Of a DNA stretch of 35,195 nucleotides, positions 30,345-35,195 are shown piece by piece (the first letter of the stretch is position 1; each line of letters begins with the position of its first letter). Position numbers and translations under genes: made by a program. The notes under the pieces are model-generated. The model did not search any database. It saw nothing but the letters and a program-made list of their open reading frames with translations, and was not told the origin of the DNA. The stretch is taken from positions 1 to 35,195 of the IMG/VR virus record IMGVR_UViG_3300020478_000854; one strand, given 5' to 3'. The stretch comes from a virus.

Positions 30345-31161
30345 AATTTGAAAGCACCAGTTCTTTTCTTTCCTGTTGATCATTCATGTATGTTCCTACA
30401 GATCTCATGGTGTAGGTGTGGTCGAATTGTCCTGCTTCCCACCCTTTGAATCTTTCACAGACCAGTTGAGACGAATTATAAGATACGAGTTGAGGACTGA
30501 TAAAGCGGTCACAATCACTAGCAAAGACATCGTGATCAAATCCTTTGTGCATGTTTCCACGTTTACCATATAGGTTGGATCTAATGTCGTAGGGCGGATC
30601 GAGATAGATAAAGGTTTGTTTGTCGTCACAGAGGAGTTGTTCATAACTAAGGTTTGTAATTTTCCAATTGGTGATTAATCCTGAATATTCTGGCAAGAAA
30701 TTGATTCCTCGCATTGAGAAGTTGGAATCACTTGCTTGTGGAGAGAAGGACGAACTCTCAGTGAGACCAGAGAAACTACACTTATTAATAATATAAAAAG
30801 CAACTGCTCTGTCCTTATCTTTTTGGGTTTCGTCTGTAACTATTTCTTTTGCATCTAGAAATAATCCCTTGGCAGAACCCTGATCAGGAAATCTAGATTT
30901 TAATTGTTGTAATTGATCGTGCAAATAATCACCATTGTCTCTCAACTCAACCCAGAAATTGTACAATGGTTCATATAAATCATTGACCCAAATATCAATG
31001 TCAGGATATTGTTTAGTGATAGCAATAGCAACAGAACCTCCACCAAGGAAAGGTTCTCTGTACTCTTTAATATTACTCATGTCTGGGAAATATTTGAAGA
31101 GTTTAGGAACTGCCCTTGACTTACCACCAGGATATCGAAGAGGAGTCTTCAAATATTTCAT
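30334..31161 (-). CDS. dam: Dam-type DNA adenine-N6 methyltransferase
   Basis: The 275-residue methyltransferase (alpha class, D12 family) shows an N-terminal LRYPGGKSRAVPKL block, the SAM-binding FLGGGS at about 38-43 and the catalytic DPPY in TFIYLDPPYDIRSN. FSGLTESSSFSPQ is a typical central block. Dam enzymes methylate adenine in GATC or related sites. In phages they can protect DNA from restriction or regulate replication and packaging. The target cannot be read from the sequence. It overlaps gp62 by 11 bases and the preceding small gene by ATGA, so it is made with the clamp loader. Confidence 0.93.
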   Translation of the reverse strand: MKYLKTPLRYPGGKSRAVPKLFKYFPDMSNIKEYREPFLGGGSVAIAITKQYPDIDIWVNDLYEPLYNFWVELRDNGDYLHDQLQQLKSRFPDQGSAKGLFLDAKEIVTDETQKDKDRAVAFYIINKCSFSGLTESSSFSPQASDSNFSMRGINFLPEYSGLITNWKITNLSYEQLLCDDKQTFIYLDPPYDIRSNLYGKRGNMHKGFDHDVFASDCDRFISPQLVSYNSSQLVCERFKGWEAGQFDHTYTMRSVGTYMNDQQERKELVLSNYGT

Positions 31162-31400
31162 TTGATGATTGGCATTTGATATAAGGGTTTTTCTGCTGGC
31201 GCAGTTCTTGGTCTATTGATGTAAGTTTTGACAAGAATGTCAAGAGAGTTGGACATTTTACGATATCCAGATCCAACATACATCTGACCTGCAAATACAG
31301 ATACAGTTGCTGCACCCCAGAACAAGTAATAGAATCTGGACTTCATTTGTGCTCTGATCTTTTCACGTTTTCTTATAAATTTGTTTGGGCTTTTAGTCAT
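31158..31400 (-). CDS. Small membrane protein, 80 residues
   Basis: The 80-residue protein has a strongly basic N-terminus (about residues 3-21) followed by a hydrophobic helix (YYLFWGAATVSVFAGQMYVG, about 24-43) and a polar C-terminal part, so a single-pass inner membrane protein with the N-terminus inside is expected. The ATG overlaps the gp44 stop and its own stop overlaps dam, an unusual place between replication genes. I recall similar small proteins in cyanophage clamp-loader regions. Function unknown. Confidence 0.75.
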   Translation of the reverse strand: MTKSPNKFIRKREKIRAQMKSRFYYLFWGAATVSVFAGQMYVGSGYRKMSNSLDILVKTYINRPRTAPAEKPLYQMPIIK

Positions 31401-32338
31401 TTGAATTCACACTCCACCATAATTTCAGTTAAACAAGCGAGAAGGTTAATCTCTTGGTCGGCAACAAATGCTGCCTGATATTGGTACTTTGCAATAATTA
31501 AAATTGCTGCTGCCATTGCAGGACCTTCCATATGATCTGAAAGGGCATCATAGACACCTCTAAGAAGAGATGCCATATCATTGTCCAGATTAGCAACTAC
31601 CCATTTACGAACCTCCTGAAAATTTTTATCTTTGAGGAAACCCATAAGATCAGAGGTATTGGCATCTGACATATCAACAAGAATGCCAGAGTCAATCTTT
31701 CCACTAGCAGAGTATCGCTGACACTCATTTAAAATACGTCGCCAGTCAGGAAAGTGTTTCTGGATAATTTCAATCAGGACTTTATCATCTGCCTCAACTT
31801 GTTCTTTCTGTAGGATAGTTTTAAGACGTCCATAGAAACTTGCAGCAAGTTGACTCTTCATCTTACCTTTAATGTTGAACTCTACAACTGCACATCTGGA
31901 GTGGAGAGGTTCAATGATTTTATTTCTATAGTTACAGGTAAAAATGAATCGGCAGTTATTATAAAATGCTTCGATGTTAGCACGTAAGAGAAGTTGTACA
32001 TCATTCCCTGTGTTATCTGCTTCATCAATAATGATGACTTTATGTTTTGCAGACGAAGAAAGTGATACGGTTGCTGCAAAGTTCTTTGCTTGGTTCCGTA
32101 CCGTATCTAGAAATCTTCCCTCATCAGATCCATTGATAACATAGTAATCTGCTCCAAGTTCTTCACATAGTGCTTTGGCAACTGTAGTTTTACCTACACC
32201 AGGAGGACCTGATAGTAAGAGGTTAGGAACCTCACCTTTCTCAAGAAACTCTTTAAAGGTAGTCTTAATAGAAGTGGGTAAAATACAATCATCAATAGTT
32301 TTAGGTCGGTACTTTTCGACCCAAAGAAAATCAGACAT
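31397..32338 (-). CDS. 44: Clamp-loader ATPase gp44
   Basis: The 313-residue AAA+ ATPase forms the motor of the clamp loader. It starts SDFLWVEKYRPKTIDDCIL, the family N-terminal signature. Walker A is SGPPGVGKTT at 43-52, Walker B VIIIDEADN, sensor 1 FIFTCNYRN and the arginine finger SRC motif HSRCAVVEF. Length matches T4 gp44 (319). The gene follows gp45 after 15 bases and overlaps a small membrane protein at its end. Confidence 0.95.
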   Translation of the reverse strand: MSDFLWVEKYRPKTIDDCILPTSIKTTFKEFLEKGEVPNLLLSGPPGVGKTTVAKALCEELGADYYVINGSDEGRFLDTVRNQAKNFAATVSLSSSAKHKVIIIDEADNTGNDVQLLLRANIEAFYNNCRFIFTCNYRNKIIEPLHSRCAVVEFNIKGKMKSQLAASFYGRLKTILQKEQVEADDKVLIEIIQKHFPDWRRILNECQRYSASGKIDSGILVDMSDANTSDLMGFLKDKNFQEVRKWVVANLDNDMASLLRGVYDALSDHMEGPAMAAAILIIAKYQYQAAFVADQEINLLACLTEIMVECEFK

Positions 32339-32353
32339 AACAAAATAATAGAT

Positions 32354-33022
32354 TTAGTCGTTGTAGACTGAATCTGGTTCAAGGGCAATAAAATAATTAA
32401 GGTTTAGTTTTGTGTTACTAAAACTAGCAAGTTGTTTCTTAGAGACAACAACATCATAAGATTCTGGAATAATCTTAATATTTTCTCTTTTAAAATTGAA
32501 TATGAATTCTTTATCTGTTCTTCCTACTTCAATTGAATAGTCATTAGAAGTTTGATTATTCTTATCACGAGCAACAAGTTTGATAGAATCACGATCGCCA
32601 ATAGCAGACAAATCTGGAAGACCAAGAACATCAGCAGCACGAGTCAATTGACGTAGTTGTTCTTGTTCTATTTGAAAACAAACATCTCTACTAGGTAACT
32701 CAATTGTTTTCTCTGGAAGTGAAGGAACTAAGGTATGATCACAGAACCAATACTTGAACTTACTACGTTCACGTTTGATAACAACATAGTGTTCATTAGT
32801 AAAATCAAGCAAAGGACCATCCATCAGATCAATGGTATTGAGGAACTGCGGTAAATCATAAATTGCAAAGTCCCTTGGCATGTCTTCATCAATAGTTGCT
32901 TCCGCAAGAATATTCTTCATGGGAGACATAGTTTTGAGTGAAGTACCTTCCTTAACTAGAATAGAACCATTGATAGAAGAAAAGTTCTTGAGGATGGAAG
33001 ATGTTTTTTCAGATAGTTTCAT
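32354..33022 (-). CDS. 45: Sliding clamp gp45
   Basis: This is the processivity clamp that holds gp43 on DNA and, in T4, activates late transcription with gp33 and gp55. ATG 33022 (MKLSEKTSSILKNFSSING) is chosen because it matches the T4 gp45 N-terminus; the longer reading adds eight residues with no parallel. The 222-residue length is normal. Blocks AIYDLPQFLNTIDLMD and SYDVVVSKKQLASFSN, typical of the phage clamp, are present, and the protein lacks Walker or enzymatic motifs. Confidence 0.93.
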   Translation of the reverse strand: MKLSEKTSSILKNFSSINGSILVKEGTSLKTMSPMKNILAEATIDEDMPRDFAIYDLPQFLNTIDLMDGPLLDFTNEHYVVIKRERSKFKYWFCDHTLVPSLPEKTIELPSRDVCFQIEQEQLRQLTRAADVLGLPDLSAIGDRDSIKLVARDKNNQTSNDYSIEVGRTDKEFIFNFKRENIKIIPESYDVVVSKKQLASFSNTKLNLNYFIALEPDSVYND

Positions 33023-33042
33023 AGTAAATTGTTTTCTCAATT

Positions 33043-35141
<2,099 letters not shown>

Positions 35142-35164
35142 GATGTAGTTAATTGATTTATATT

Positions 35165-35170
35165 ATTATA
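35165..35170 (-). promoter_or_regulatory. Possible promoter -10 box
   Basis: Minus strand TATAAT, 24 bases before the CobS-like ATG, in an AT-rich tract. A CTGACA lies upstream but only 13 bases from this box (18 bases from an overlapping TAATAT), so boxes are uncertain. The remaining bases to the window end hold no gene. Confidence 0.35.
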
Positions 35171-35195
35171 ATAATCGATTTTATGTCAGTTTTCA

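Overview
The window reads as a piece of a T4-like marine myovirus genome, most likely a cyanophage of Prochlorococcus or Synechococcus. The DNA is AT-rich and every supported gene lies on the minus strand. Most genes overlap by a few bases (often ATGA) or are separated by fewer than 25 bases, and no gene-free stretch exceeds about 115 bases. The host inference rests on the T4 core replication set (gp45, gp44, gp62, RegA, gp43, UvsX, gp41, gp61, NrdA, NrdB) together with genes typical of cyanophages: a PebS-type phycoerythrobilin synthase, a CobS-like AAA+ ATPase, MazG, Hsp20 and several 2-oxoglutarate oxygenases.

Layout in transcription order (high to low coordinates). 35.1-32.3 kb: CobS-like ATPase, PebS, a DUF3310-like protein, sliding clamp and clamp-loader ATPase. 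31.4-29.5 kb: membrane protein, Dam-like methylase, gp62 and RegA, closed by a terminator. 29.4-25.3 kb: Hsp20, then behind a combined terminator/promoter two related small beta-rich (Sm-like?) proteins, DNA polymerase gp43 and a small protein. 25.3-21.9 kb: UvsX, gp41 helicase, MazG and two small proteins, ending in a terminator that overlaps a stop codon. 21.9-14.7 kb: a cassette of four large and one small protein that I interpret as candidate virion or internal-head proteins. It holds a nuclease-like protein, a KxDG ligase-like protein, an NMNAT-fold nucleotidyltransferase with a T4-type head-targeting-like N-terminus, a 1006-residue Lys/Ala-rich protein, and a short basic protein. 14.7-13.0 kb: small proteins including one likely structural protein behind a TATAAATA late promoter. 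13.0-8.5 kb: gp61 primase and class Ia ribonucleotide reductase behind a perfect sigma-70 promoter. 8.5-5.2 kb: a GIY-YIG-like protein, three 2OG-Fe(II) oxygenases, tiny proteins and a mannose-isomerase-type cupin. 5.2-0 kb: nucleotide-sugar enzymes (RfbB-type 4,6-dehydratase, GDP-mannose 3,5-epimerase-like, a short SDR and an RfbH/E1-type 3-dehydrase cut by the window start) plus two unknowns.

How the parts fit: the replication and nucleotide genes copy the genome. The sugar and oxygenase block probably modifies surface glycans or virion proteins. PebS and CobS-like genes point to reprogramming of host pigment or cofactor metabolism. Regulation is visible in the sequence: several sigma-70-like promoters with exact 17-base spacers precede early genes, two of them with the -35 box inside a terminator hairpin, and TATAAATA/GATAAATA late elements precede the structural and candidate virion genes.
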